Counted from the stretch's first letter, positions 11,446 to 22,782 are shown. The stretch is DNA of 64,000 bases from Aspidapion aeneum (GCA_963576565.1 OY755047.1:8092931-8156930), one strand, 5' to 3'. Made by a program: numbers and translations. The notes: generated by a model not told the origin, from the sequence alone.

Positions 11446-11449
11446 AGTA

Positions 11450-12206
11450 TGGAAATTCATTTCTATGGCAAAAAACCCAACAAAAGAAAAAGTAAACATT
11501 GAGATCATCAAATCAGAACAATGGACAGGACACTACAAAGGACTGCTGCAGGAAACGAGACCCGAATATCTGCCAGCCTCTCCACGGAGAGACATAGAAG
11601 TACATGGAGAGGAAAAAGAAATGATAAAGAATAGTATTAAAAAGCTTATATCCGGAAAAGTTAGCGGACCTGGGGAAATCTATGCTGAAATACTCATATA
11701 TGGATCAACGAAACTACTATAAAATTTCACATATAATATCAATCAATGCATAAATGGACATCCAGTACCTGATGATTGGAAAATTGCATTCATATCAGCA
11801 AACAAGCTGAACAGCAACAATTACAGAGGAATTTCAGTAACCAGTACTCTAAGTAGATTGTACGGTAGGCTTCTTAGAGATCTAATAGAAAATGATTTTC
11901 AGGAACAAAAAGAAGAAAAGCAAAGTGGGTTTCGTGCAGGCAGATCTTGTAGTGATAATGTTTTTTGTCTTAAACAAGTGATTGAGAAAAGGAGTGCCAG
12001 AAATATAGATTCATGTTACCTTTGTGGACCTACAAAAAGCATATGATACCGTTCCAGCAGAAAAATTATGCGAAATTAAGCGATAAAAGAACTATACGAA
12101 GGGTCACAATCTAAAATTAAAATTGGAAATCGACTTTCAAAAGAATTCCTGGTAACGAAAGGCTTAAGACAGGGATGTTGTATCTCTCCAACTCTTGTTG
12201 AAATGT
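11450..12206 (+). mobile_element. Non-LTR retrotransposon fragment (family RT-A), reverse transcriptase part
   Basis: Broken plus-strand frames at 11465-11722 and 11858-12046 encode reverse transcriptase N-terminal and finger/palm segments: SNNYRGISVTSTLSRLYGR and SGFRAGRSCSDNVFCLKQ, typical of non-LTR elements. A frameshift separates the FxD palm motif (FVDLQKAYDTVP in the shifted frame). It stops near KGLRQGCC, where another element begins. Related copies are at 31.5, 38.2, 41.3 and 62.2 kb. The C-terminal LKWYGHVQRM-type motif of the other copies suggests an RTE- or Jockey-like clade, not settled. It lies antisense in intron 9. Confidence 0.85.
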
Positions 12207-13428
12207 ATAACCAAAAATATTTACAAAAAACTGTTTTCAAAGCTAATATATTATCATGGTTTCACTTAAAGTGTGATAATAGGCTAGCTAGGAAGCTGTC
12301 AGATCTGTCATGGATCCATTTATGATTTTCTTGTGGTCAAAATATAATTTTTTTCTACCTGGTTTGAGATTTTAGAACACGGTGAGGCGCACACAGGCGG
12401 ATTTCACGAAAAAGCTGGTCAAAACCTAAGATCCATTTACAGCCCCCTAAAATTGCATATAGTAATAAAAAAATATATGATTTATTGTTTAAAAAAGATA
12501 AAGAAGAAAAATTCTTTAAGGACCCTGCACAAAAAAATATAATTTGGAACTTTACTAATTAATTAAAATGCTTCCTGAAAAATCGTTGAAACCAGAATTT
12601 TGGCTGTATAAATTTATACAAGATATTGCAATATTTGATTTTAATAATTGCATAGCTCCATGAAAAAATGTTTTAACTAGCATGTAGGTATGTAAAATTC
12701 GCAATTGCATAAAACAATGTGATATTTTTGCAAAAACAAGTTAATTGAACTTTTTCTGTTTTTTCCGACTTTCGTTATAAAGTATATTTTCTAGCAAGAA
12801 AAATACTCTGCCAATATATGGGCCCCTAAGCTCACACAATGTACTATAGTTATAGTGTACGTGTGAGCTAATATAACTAAAAAATTTAATATATTTTATT
12901 CAACTTCAGACTCAATTACCTTTCGTTTGATACCACACAAGCCATATTTTGATTTGAACTCTAATTTTGAAAAAAAATACCCACACCCTTTTTACAAAAT
13001 TTTTAAAATGTATTTTGTTGAACTCCAGACTCAATTACCTTTCGTTTGATATGACACACGCCATATTTTCCCTTCAAATCTAATTTTTCAAATCTACTCC
13101 CACCCTTTTTTTTTAAATAAACTAAAATGTATTCTGTTTAATTTAAGACTTAATTACCTTTCGTTTGATATCACACACGCCATATTTTCACATATACTCT
13201 AATTTTTTTTAATCTACCCCCACCCTTTTATTTGGCTTGCACCGAACAGATATACACACACCTAAATACACCACACAGACACACACACGGACAGACGTCA
13301 CGATAAAATTGCTCAGATACAAAACACCAAAATAACATATTTTCAGTGTTATCTCAATTTTTTTTGTTGTCGAAAATAATACCTTTTCTAGCCATTGCTG
13401 CGCGAGCTAGGAAGGTAAAAATGAAATT
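12207..13428 (-). mobile_element. Inverted copy of the ACCTTCCTAGC element with nested hairpin repeat
   Basis: Bases 12230-12310 match, inverted, 34575-34660, and 13360-13428 match, inverted, 1402-1450. Near 12828-12870 is the AGCTCACAC...GTGTGAGCT hairpin, followed by three ~110 bp subunits with ATTACCTTTCGTTTGATA. This is therefore the same nested pair of repeats as at 1402-2345, in the opposite orientation. It directly abuts the truncated non-LTR fragment. Confidence 0.6.
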
Positions 13429-13734
13429 AGAATACATGTGACATAATAATTATACTTTTGGTTTACAAAAACCATTGTTATTAAAGCTAAGAAAACTTAT
13501 TTATTAATTTACGCATATTATGTACGTATTTCTTACTGGACAATTTTCTATATACACAAAAAGAAATTTTAACTTTTTTACTCGATCCGCATAACTCCGC
13601 AGCTGAAACTGACTTTGTTACTACTACTATTCAGAAAATGAAAATTTAAAAAGTTTTCTGCAACGGTTGCTTTAAACCGGTTTAAAATATACCAATAAAA
13701 TAAAAAACAATTCTAACAAACGTGAAATTTCATA

Positions 13735-14220
13735 CCCGTGAATTTAAAAATCAAACAAGTTTCATGGCTAATCGGGCAAAAAAGGAGTTTATTGTTTCCC
13801 TTATATTTTTCCGTGGGTAGCTTGAAAGCTTAACCTCACGGGGGTCCAAGATCTAATGGACACCTAATAAGTGTTGACAGTTAACCGTTTCGTGCTTATG
13901 GGACTCCTCAGAACACTGCTGGTCAAGTGACAAATCTTGCGAAGTTAATCAGACGGTTTTGTCTCTAATTAAATGTAATTAGTGAGCGAACTATAGCAAG
14001 AGGCGCCATCTACCGAGATACGAGAGAAACAAAAAACCAAAAGCAGGGAAAAACACTGCTATACAATATCGATCAATGAAAAGATCGAATGCAAATAAAA
14101 GAAAACAACTATAGTCCGTGACCTACGACAGCTCTTTGTCTTTTCAGGCCGGATCAACGCATTTTGCATTTTTACCCGTCATCAAGACAGTGAGCGTCAA
14201 TCAACGGAATTTTTAAGCCA
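13735..14220 (+). repeat. Single satellite-related monomer next to exon 9
   Basis: A ~480 bp sequence starting AAATCAAACAAGTTTCATGG and ending near CAACGGAATTTTTAAGCC. It is diverged from the 502 bp array but shares GGGGTCCAAGATCTAATGGA, GCGCCATCT (14003) and the ATCGATCAATGAAAAGATCG block. It lies about 100 bp downstream of exon 9 in gene direction. It is nearly identical to and in the same orientation as the monomer at 14905-15413 on the other side of the exon. Confidence 0.85.
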
Positions 14221-14325
14221 AATAATTCTAACAAACGTGAAATTTCATTTCAGCAATTTTACAATTAAACAGGGCTTTTTAGTGTTTAGGGGTTATGGCC
14301 AGTCGGTCATAATTCAGTCACTTAC

Positions 14326-14784
14326 CAGGCTTTCCAGCAGGGTAAATCATAGCCTGTCCCTCCCTGAATCTCATCTCGGGACTTGGATGCTGTTGGCTGT
14401 GTGGATGATGTTGAGGCTGATTGTGAGGCGACTGCCTACTATGATGTTGACTCGGATGGTGCTGCGCATGCGGGCTGGGATGCTGATTGGTAACTTGACG
14501 ATGTTGTGCTTGCACAGATTTTTGGGCGGCCTCCAAGTGGTGGGGGGAAGCCGCGTGAGGTGGCAAATGGTGGGGGCTCTGATTAGGACTCCTGTACTGC
14601 CCTGCAGTGGCCTGCATGTAGTGACCCATCATGTCGTTCCTTAGTTTCGGGCTAGGACTCAGGGCTATCGAGACGCGGGGCTCCAGATGGTGGCCTACTT
14701 TCCCGGTGTCATGTTTGACGATCACAGAATTTTTCATTTCGCTTACCAGTGGTGGAGGGTTGGGTAAGTCCCTCTCCATTTGGC
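14326..14784 (-). CDS. Exon 9, His/Gln-rich
   Basis: 459 nt, acceptor ...TTTCATCAG, donor GTAAGT. It enters by completing Gly and leaves after the first base of Gly. It encodes about residues 861-1013. It starts QMERDLPNPPPLVSEMKNSV, continues with a Val/Lys/Gly stretch and ALSPSPKLRNDMMGHYM, then about 75 residues extremely rich in His, Gln, Pro and Ser (PHHLPPHAASPHH; QPQHHPHSQQHPSP), then EMRFREGQAMIYPAGKPG. His/Gln tracts of this kind are usual in insect transcriptional regulators. The first ~50 residues look less repetitive and could be a conserved motif. Confidence 0.9.
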
Positions 14785-14841
14785 CTGATGAAAAAATTTA
14801 ATTTAATTTACCTTGGATTCGTTCCCTTGGAATGTCATTTT

Positions 14842-15547
14842 ACTTAGGTTTTATTGGGTATAGGGATAGGCAGAAAAAACAATTTTTCTTTAGCAACGTT
14901 TCGATTTATAAATCAAACAAGTTTAATGGCTAATCGGGCAAAAAGGAGTTTTTTGTTTCCCTTATATTTTTCCGTGGGTAGCTTGAAAGCTTAACCTCAC
15001 GGGGGTCCAAGATCTAATGGACACCTAATAAGTGTTGACAGTTAACCGTTTCGTCCTTATGGGACTCCTCAGAACACTGCTGGTCAAGTGACAAATCTTG
15101 CGAAGTTAATCAGACGGTTTTGTCTCTAATTAAATGTAATTAGTGAGCGAACTATAGCAAGAGGCGCCATCTACCGAGATACGAGAGAAACAAAAAACCA
15201 AAAGCAGGGAAAACACTACTATACAATATCGATCAATGAAAAGATCGAATGCAAATAAAAGAAAACAACTATAGTCCGTGACCTACGACAGCTCTTTGTC
15301 TTTTCAGGCCGGATCAACGCATTTTGCATTTTTACCCGTCATCAAGACAGTGAGCGTCAATGAACGGAATTTTTAAGCCAAATAATACTAACAAACGTGA
15401 AATTTCGTAACCGTGAATTTAAAAATCTATATTAAATCTTTTTCAAGACTGGCTTTCTGAGGCTTAAAAAAGATTTAATATAAATCGAAACGTTGCCAAA
15501 GAAAAATTGTTCTTTCTGCCTATCCCTATACCCAATAAAATCTAAGT
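14842..15547. mobile_element. Inverted-repeat miniature element carrying a satellite monomer
   Basis: ACTTAGGTTTTATTGGGTAT at 14842 and the following ~70 bases are repeated inverted at about 15470-15547. Between the arms lies one satellite-type monomer (about 14905-15413), in the same orientation as 13735-14220. A second small palindrome of TATTAAATCTTTT is near 15428-15480. The arms look like long terminal repeats of a fold-back or miniature element. Target duplication is not certain. Confidence 0.65.
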
Positions 15548-16276
15548 CCAAATTTAATTTGAATGAACCGAATCGAACCGAACCAACGTTGCCAGTTTAG
15601 CAAAAATATCAGTATAATCCGCTGCTTGGTTCGCGAAAGGTCAACTTTTCAGTTTTATGTAAGTGCATTCATCAAATGGGGTGATAAACAACCAGAATAA
15701 TACCTTAAAATTCTGCTTGTTCCTAAATGTAAATAATTCACTTAATTCTACAAACAAACAGAAGTTTAAAGTGTTATTCTTGTTATTGATTTTTGTTTCA
15801 CATTCACTAAAGTCAATTTTTTTACACCACAGTTTACCAATCTATTGGTAAGCTTTTTTTTATGCATTTTTAGTCTAAGCCTAACAAAGGTAATGGTGGA
15901 CTACAGTGAACGCTGCGAGGTTCTAGGACGCGGGAGGGTAGTCGAGACCTTAGGGGGGCGACAGAGATGTTATTGAGCCTCAAAAGTAGTTCCGCGGAGC
16001 TCATTTAGTACTTTTGCAAGACAAGTATCATAATTATGATATGAACGTGAAGTAATGTTACTTTATATGCTCGCAGGCGACCTGCGCCACAGGCAAAAAT
16101 GTGTTAAATACAAAAGGAAAATTTTTAAACAAAAATGGATACAACAAGAAAAGTTGATAGCTTTAAGGTAAAATTGGTTAAATAATACTTTTAACTAATC
16201 CTTTTTTTTTTAACCAATGCCGATATAAAACTTGCACTGAAACACTCTAGTCAACTGCTTAAGGAATACTGCTTTG
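15548..16276. other. Intron 8 sequence without recognised feature
   Basis: Mixed composition, with a GC-richer patch at 15890-16000. No gene, RNA or repeat family was recognised. Confidence 0.4.
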
Positions 16277-16278
16277 TA

Positions 16279-18152
16279 CCCAAGTAACATTATTACCACT
16301 CAAGGTTTTATCAATTTGGTTCCTAGGTTATTTAGAGGGTGCTGTTATGGGTTTTAGGATCAATTTAGCTACATAAAGGTGATTTATATAGCCAATTACC
16401 TAAAGGGGTGTTATACAACCAAAAAGTGATTTATAAAGGGAGTATAATAAAACTGATATTCCTTCTGTTCCTTTTAGATACTTTTGGTTTTATTGATTTC
16501 TGATTTATAAAGATGGTCTTATAAAACCATTTTACCTAAAGTTTTTAAAAAGAAATAAATATAAACTTTGGTCATTTAGTTTTTTTCATTACTTTAGGTC
16601 ATCACAAAAGTGTTTTATAATAGAGTTAAAAGGTTATCTTATATCCTTTTGTTTTTATAGTTACCAGTAGTAAATATGATTAGATAGGCGGCCATATAGA
16701 ACCTAGTTTCCTTAAGGTTTTTAAGAGTGGTAAATATAAACTTTAGACTTTTGGTTTTTGCCATTACTTTTAGACATTTTAAAAAGGTTTTATATGAAGG
16801 CTTAAAGGTTAACTTAATTCTTTTGTATTTATATAGTTACCCATAGCTGTATATTAAATATTATTTAAATAGGCTGCCATATAAAACCTTGTTTCCTTCT
16901 AACAGAAGTAAGTAAATACTTTCGTCTTTTATTTTTTTAGGTATTTCTTGTAAAAATAATAGATATACCTAGGTACAGATTGGTACCTACCTATTGCAAG
17001 ATTGATTATTTAAAGCCCAATAATTAATAATTGTTGAGTTTCCGTCCTCCTGGGTAGGACACCCAGGCCTAGATAAGGCGGTTTTTACGGCCAATATAAG
17101 AGGTTGCCCTCCAATCTGCAGGCACAACGAATATCTTTACACTGGCCCTCTCGATTGTGTCGAAATTGCACGATAAAAAATATTTAAAAGTGTTGAATTA
17201 TACGCTTTTAATCACTTTATAAACAAATACAAAAAATTTAAGTGAGGTTATGTTGACTATGTTTACATTGTTCTTTTTTGTTGGTTTCATAAGGGCACTC
17301 AAAAATCCTTGTTGCGATACAGTAACAAATAAAACCAAGTGACCACTATAAAACCATAATGGCGTATATAAATTTATTTAAAAAATATTGTAAAGAGAAA
17401 ATATTTATCTAGTCGTTTTAGCAGTGTTTTTTAACAATAATTTTACTTTAATTTTGATTTATGTAAACCAAACAAACTTTTTTAATGGTGAATAGTGTAA
17501 ATGATTTTTTATTTTATTTTAAGTATTTGTTATTTTGTTATCAAAAAACTATTAAAAAGCATTCTTGAGCTGGCGCGCTTGTTTTGAGAGCTTTTTAGAT
17601 ACAATTTTATCAGAAGAATAAATCTGGCAGGCAATTTGATCATCAACAAAACGACAAACTCGGTATATTTTTACGTGATAAAATAATTTTGGGACTCTGA
17701 CATTTTTTGCAATTTTGTGACCTAAATTATTTTATATAGCCATTGTGAATCTAAAATATCGCCATAGCTTTTATAGGAAAACTTCTTTACTCTAAAGGTA
17801 TTATGGTATTCAACAGAATCGCCAGGATACCAAATTACCAAATCTAGTTTTATAACAGGATAGAGGACGTTTCTGAGTTGCTTTTAGAACCTGGCATAAT
17901 AGCTTTAGGCTCTAAAAAGTTCTATACTGGTGGAACCGCTAGAGGGCGAAGCTGGAGTTTATTTCTTATGGTTTTATAGTGAGTTTAATACATAGGTTGC
18001 CACCACCAATTGGGGAGTCCCATTTAGGAGGTCTAAGGGGTATATAAGGGTAATGGGAACGTGCTAGCGACCAAACATTGAAACTAATGGTTTTAAGGAA
18101 AGGCGCTGGCAACCTTTTAGCTTCTGCTATAAATAAAGAAATGTTACTTGGG
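16279..18152. mobile_element. Non-autonomous TIR element, 1.87 kb, TA flanks
   Basis: CCCAAGTAACATT at 16279 and its inverted copy AATGTTACTTGGG ending at 18152 are each flanked by TA (16277-16278; 18153-18154), as for Tc1/mariner-type insertion. The interior has ~190 bp degenerate direct repeats (16500-16910, with TAGGCGGCCATATA/TAGGCTGCCATATA) and no transposase frame. The short minus-strand frame at 17966-18175 crosses the element boundary and is not a gene. It lies in intron 8. Confidence 0.65.
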
Positions 18153-18529
18153 TAATATCCCTCGTATTCATACACATAGTTCCGCGGTTTCTACTAACGC
18201 ACCATCAACGCGCAGGCGCGCCGTAGCCTGAATAGGGGTTTTTTTTCCTGTCCATCTTCTTTGCTGAATCCTGGTGAATGATTTCAAGCGTGTCGGTGTC
18301 TAATTAAAATATTAGTGAACCTTTTGGGTCAATCACACACAAGACCAAGTTGAGTGTTGGCGGCCCATTTTTGTTATTTTTAGGTAAGTTAAGTGAGAAA
18401 ATCGTTAATTAGGGCCTCCTGTATTTTGTGTTCTTATTTAGAGGTTAGGTTGTAATGAGGGATTAGCTACAAACATTGTCAGGTCAGGGGATTGCTAGCG
18501 AATATAAGGTAAACATTTTTACAAACGTG
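18153..18529. other. Intron 8 sequence without recognised feature
   Basis: No coding potential or repeat identity recognised between the TIR element and the palindrome. Confidence 0.4.
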
Positions 18530-18539
18530 GAATTTCGTA

Positions 18540-19258
18540 CCCGTGAATTTAAAAATCAAACAAGTTTCGTGGCTAATCGGGCAAAAAGGAGTTTTTTTTT
18601 TCCCTTATATTTTTCCGTGGGTAGCCTGAAAGCTTAACCTCACGGGGGTCCAAGATCTAATGGACACCTAATAAGTGTTGACAGTTAACTGTTTCGTCCT
18701 TATGGGACTCCTCAGAACACTGCTGGTCAATGTGACAAATCTTGCGAAGTTAATTAGACGGTTTTGTCTCTAATCAAATCTATTAAGTGAGAAAACTATC
18801 ACACGAAGCGCCATCTACCGAGATACGAGAGAAACAAAAAACAAAAGCAGGCGAAAAACTGCTATACAATATCGATCAATGAAAAGATCAAATGCAAATT
18901 GTTTTCTTTTATTTGCATTCGATCTTTTCATTGATCGATATTGTATAGCAGTTTTTCGCCTGCTTTTGTTTTTTGTTTCTCTCGTATCTCGGTAGATGGC
19001 GCTTCTTGCGATAGTTTTCTCACTATATAGATTTGATTAGAGACAAAACCGTCTAATTAACTTCGCAAGATTTGTCACATTGACCAGCAGTGTTCTGAGG
19101 AGTCCCATAAGAACGAAACAGTTAACTGTCAACACTTATTAGGTGTCCATTAGATCTTGGACCCCCGTGAGGTTAAGCTTTCAGGCTACCCACGGAAAAA
19201 TATAAGGGAAACAAAAAACTCCTTTTTGCCCGATTAGCCACGAAACTTGTTTGATTTG
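18540..19258. repeat. Large palindrome of two head-to-head satellite monomers
   Basis: The left arm (about 18552-18898) is a satellite-type monomer in plus orientation. The right arm (about 18911-19257) is the same sequence inverted and nearly identical, meeting at a short centre around 18898-18910. Both arms carry the GCGCCATCT motif (18808; inverted 18994-19002). The two arms are far more alike than either is to other monomers. Confidence 0.85.
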
Positions 19259-19754
19259 TAAACATTTTTGTTATTTTTAGACACGAGACAATATTAAAGA
19301 ACGTAAACCGAACCTCCAGTCTTCTTTGTTGCTAAACCTCTACCATCCCTGAAAATATCAGTGCAAACTTGTGTATCATAATGTGTTAAAATAGTTTGAG
19401 GTGTTCTTTAGTTATCGTGTATTGAGACAGAAAATTTATTCTATTATCCGATCTAGGTCTTTAAGGAACTAAATAACTCACATTTAATCAAATTTTAAAA
19501 ATAAAATGTTCACTTTTTTAATAGTCCAATTCTGGTATGGTGACAAGTCAAGTAATAATTCTCGCCCTAAAAAAATTTTTCAGATTGTCCGCCCCTTGAC
19601 GAGTGCGACCACGTTGCGGTCTCTTTTTAATAAATGCTATACTCTATCTGTTTTTTATCCTCTTCAGCCCCTAGATGTGAACTTGTACCTAAAGTGAAAG
19701 TAGGCGGGACTACTAAAGTAACACAAGAAGACGGTGCTTAGGTTTAAAACTCAC
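19259..19754. other. Intron 8 sequence without recognised feature
   Basis: About 500 bp between the palindrome and exon 8. Mixed composition. Nothing recognised. Confidence 0.4.
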
Positions 19755-20185
19755 CACTTTTAGTCACCACCAATCCGCTCGACGCCTTCGAATGCTGAAA
19801 CTCCGCCTTTTTCTGCTCGTAGTAAGCGTTCTGCGCATGCGCCACTGAATACCCATACATTGCCAGATCAGCGTTCTTTTGCATTATGACAGCCTGATGC
19901 GTCAAATTTGACATCTTCTCGGCTTGTTGCTTGGCGAGAGATGCCGCTTGTTGTTGCTGCTGTTGATGGTTAGAAGGCATTCTGCTCGAATGAGCGGGTG
20001 GTGGGGGGTATTCCGATTTGACGTTCATCGGCTTGCTCTGGACAGGCGAATAGTACGAGCGATGGTTGGCTTCGTTTGCTCGCACGGCCGCCAGGTGGCG
20101 TTGTTGGTCGCGTTCTCTCTCGCGCTGGTGGAGTTCTTGTTTTCTGTCTTCCTCTGACATCGACGAGGTTCGGGATTGCGGAGGC
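19755..20185 (-). CDS. Exon 8 of low-complexity nuclear protein gene
   Basis: 431 nt, acceptor ...ATTATTAG, donor GTGAGT. It enters by completing Arg and leaves after the first base of Gly. It encodes about residues 718-860. First comes an Arg/Glu/Gln-rich helix (SEEDRKQELHQRERERDQQR), continuing the coiled coil of exons 6-7. Next are NEANHRSYYSPVQSKPMNV and a Pro-rich turn, then a second probable helix with QQQQQQAASLAKQQAEK and LTHQAVIMQKNADLAMYGYS. The tail is AYYEQKKAEFQHSKAS. The well-ordered second half suggests a protein interaction segment. No named domain recognised. Confidence 0.9.
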
Positions 20186-20470
20186 CTAATAATTAAACAA
20201 AAAATTTTAAGGAGCAAATTAAAAATACACTAAGGTCGTCTGTGGAGAGGAAAACCTTACCGTTATGTTGCCAGTTATACTTGTTGAAAATTTATTTTAA
20301 AATTTTGGAAAACATATCAGTATTTTAAGCATGACTATGTAATCTAATGTCTTTAAGTGAAAGTATCGAACGAACCTAATCTAGTGATACGTGACTAGAC
20401 AATTGATTTTACACTTAAATTTTTGTTACAGTTTTTTATATGGCATTTTGAATAAGGCAATTTTACTCAC
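20186..20470 (-). other. Intron 7
   Basis: 285 bp intron of ordinary AT-rich sequence, nothing recognised. Confidence 0.6.
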
Positions 20471-20665
20471 CTAGTGGAGAGATACAATTCGCTGGCTCTC
20501 TTTTGTTGAGCTTTGGCCAGAGATTTCTCGAAGTGAATTTGAAGCGCCTGGGCTTGACGCTCCTTCTCTTCACGTTCCCTCTCTCGCTCTAACTCCTGCT
20601 TTTCTCTCTCCTTCTCTAGCTCGCGTTCTTTAAGGCGTTTCTGCTTTTCCAATTCTTCTCTTTGT
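20471..20665 (-). CDS. Exon 7, charged coiled coil
   Basis: 195 nt, acceptor ...TTGTTTTAG, donor GTGAGT. It enters by completing Arg and leaves with two bases of Arg. About residues 653-717 form an almost pure Glu/Arg/Lys/Leu helix (LKERELEKEREKQELERE, then EKERQAQALQIHFEKSLAKA) ending QQKRASELYLST. It is a single alpha-helix or coiled coil. Similar RE-rich helices occur in Atrophin/RERE and NCoR-type co-repressors, but this composition is not diagnostic. Confidence 0.9.
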
Positions 20666-20707
20666 CTAAAACAATCGAAATACCAGTTAGCAAAGGTGGA
20701 CGCTTAA

Positions 20708-20830
20708 TTTGGAACCGGCTGTATGTTATTTGAATTTTGAAAAAAAATATGGTCCTTCGAGCCGGATATTTTGGTCCTTTGAGCCGGATATTTTGGTCCT
20801 TCGACTCGGATATTTTGTTTCTTCGAGCTC
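20708..20830. repeat. Short tandem repeat, ~22 bp unit
   Basis: Three to four copies of GGTCCTTCGAGCCGGATATT with small variants between about 20750 and 20825, within intron 6. The overlapping frames on both strands at 20704-20915 are by-products. Confidence 0.7.
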
Positions 20831-20854
20831 GACACCAAGAAAAGCTCTTGATGA

Positions 20855-20920
20855 TTCAAATGTAGCTCAGCTCTTCCACCGCGACTACAAACGGGTCTAT
20901 TGTCGCTCACTATAGAAATG
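20855..20920 (-). mobile_element. 3' end scrap of the I/R1-like retrotransposon family
   Basis: The stretch from TGATGATTCAAATGTAGCTC to GGGTCTATTGTCGCTCAC matches, with substitutions and a small gap, 36675-36745, the 3' end of the element carrying the RNase H relic. It is in the same minus orientation. It is a heavily 5'-truncated copy in intron 6. Confidence 0.6.
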
Positions 20921-21076
20921 TAGCTGTACTGTTTCTTATACTAATTATTGAAGGAAATTAGCAAACATAGCGAGCACAGCGTTTGATTTTCGCAGTTCTA
21001 AACGCCACTCACAACTAGATTCAGTTTTTTATTGGGTGGAGCTGGGACTGCACAAACAACAAAACCTCTTACTCAC

Positions 21077-21269
21077 CTTATTATCCTCTCGGTATTCTCC
21101 CTATCCTGCAGGATAGCCCTCTCCCTCTCCATGAGTTGTTCCTCGGAGACCTGCCCGGCTGCGTGTTGGAGGAGGTGAGCCGTCGGCACACCACCGTACC
21201 TTTGTTTCCATAAAATATCTTGGAAGCCAGGATGGTAGAGGTGTGGGGGAAGAGGGGGATGGTGGGGTC
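21077..21269 (-). CDS. Exon 6 of low-complexity nuclear protein gene
   Basis: 193 nt, acceptor ...TTTTTCTCAG, donor GTGAGT. It enters by completing Gly and leaves with two bases of Arg. It encodes about residues 589-652: a His/Pro-rich start (GPHHPPLPPHLYHPG), then FQDILWKQRYGGVPTAHLLQ, a non-repetitive stretch with Trp and Tyr that may be a conserved interaction motif. The exon then enters the charged helix (SEEQLMERERAILQDRENTE). The ORF previously visible here in another frame is a shadow. Confidence 0.88.
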
Positions 21270-21299
21270 CTGAGAAAAACCATTATGTTATGGTCACGA

Positions 21300-22580
21300 C
21301 AATAAAACACAAAGTATTACCCGTTTGGCAATTTTTACTAGCAGAGGAACAATAGCAATAATTTGTTACTAGCACTGAGACACTTTACTAGCAGTAGGAC
21401 ATTTATTAACAAGGTCTATTAGCAATAAAACTATGTTTATTAATCTGTTTACTATCAGAAAAATGTTTACTAGTACTTAAGAGTATTATTGTGAAAATAT
21501 TTTTTATTAGCACTGGGAGACACTTTACTAACAGTGGGACATTTATTAACAAGGTTTATTAGCAATAAAACTATGTTTATTACTCTGTTTACTATCAGGA
21601 AAATGTTTACTAGTACTTAAGAATATAATTGTGAAAATATTTTTTATTAGCACTGGGAAACGATTTACTAGCAGTGGGATATTTATTAACAAGCTTTATT
21701 AGCAATAAAACTATGTTTATTAGCCTGTTTACTATCAGAAAAATGTTTACTAGTACTTAAGAATATAATTGTGAAAATATTTTTTATTAGCACTGGGAGA
21801 CAGTTTACTAGCAGTGGGACATTTATTAACAAGGTTTATTAGCAATAAAACTATGTTTATTAGTCTGTTTACTATCAGAAAAATGTTTACTAGTACTTAA
21901 GAGTATTATTGTGAAAATATTTTTATTAGCACTAGGAGACAGTTTACTAGCAGTGGGACATTTATTAACAAGATTTATTAGCAATGAAACTATGTTTATT
22001 ACTCTGTTTACTATCAGGAAAAGGTTTACTTGAAGAGTATTACTGTGAAAATATTTTTTATTAGCAATGGGAGACACTTTACTAACAGTGGGACATTTAT
22101 TAACAAGGTTTATTAGCAATAAAACTATGTTTATTACTCTACTTACTATCAGAAAAATGTTTACTATTAGCACTGGGAGACAGTTTACTAGCAGTGGGAC
22201 ATTTATTAACAAGGTTTATTAGCAATAAAACTATGTTTATTAGTCAGCTTACTATCAGAAAAATGTTTACTAGTACTTAAGAGTATTATTGTGAAAATAT
22301 TTTTTATTAGCACTGGGAGACAGTTTACTAGCAGTGGGACATTTATTAACAAGGTTTATTAGCAATAAAACTATGTTTATTAGTCAGCTTAGTATCAGAA
22401 AAATGTTTCCTAGTACTTAAGAGTACCTATTATTGTGAAAATATTATTTATTAGCACTGAGAGACGCTTTACTAGCAGTGAAACATTTAATAACAAGATT
22501 TATTAGCAATAAAACTATGTTTATTACTCTGTTTACTTGAAATTTATGAGCAATGGGACGTTTACTTGCAGTAGAAAACT
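21300..22580. repeat. ~140 bp tandem array in intron 5
   Basis: The phrase CAGTGGGACATTTATTAACA recurs at about 21532, 21672, 21812, 21951, 22086, 22192 and 22332, giving a period of 140 bp with two shorter units (135 and 106). Each unit is itself made of ~20 bp steps such as TTTACTAGCAGTGGGACA, TTTATTAGCAATAAAACTA and TTTACTATCAGAAAAATG. The frame at 21826-22212 is produced by the repeat. Confidence 0.88.
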
Positions 22581-22782
22581 AATCAACTGTGCGACTACAT
22601 TGTCCAGAAAAAAAATTGGAAAAATTTGAAGCAAAAAATTTTTTTTTTGTATGTGGACTGACAAATCTTGTGGGAAATTTTTCGTAGAATTCAAAAAAGA
22701 AAATCCTACGTTTCTGCAGTTCATACTTTTTGAGATAGAAGCTTTGTAAAATGGTGAATGTAATCCACTGACTTGCACTCAC

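Noticed and set aside
14237..14644. 135-codon plus-strand frame opposite exon 9
   Set aside because: Antisense shadow of the His/Gln-rich exon; begins inside a satellite monomer edge.
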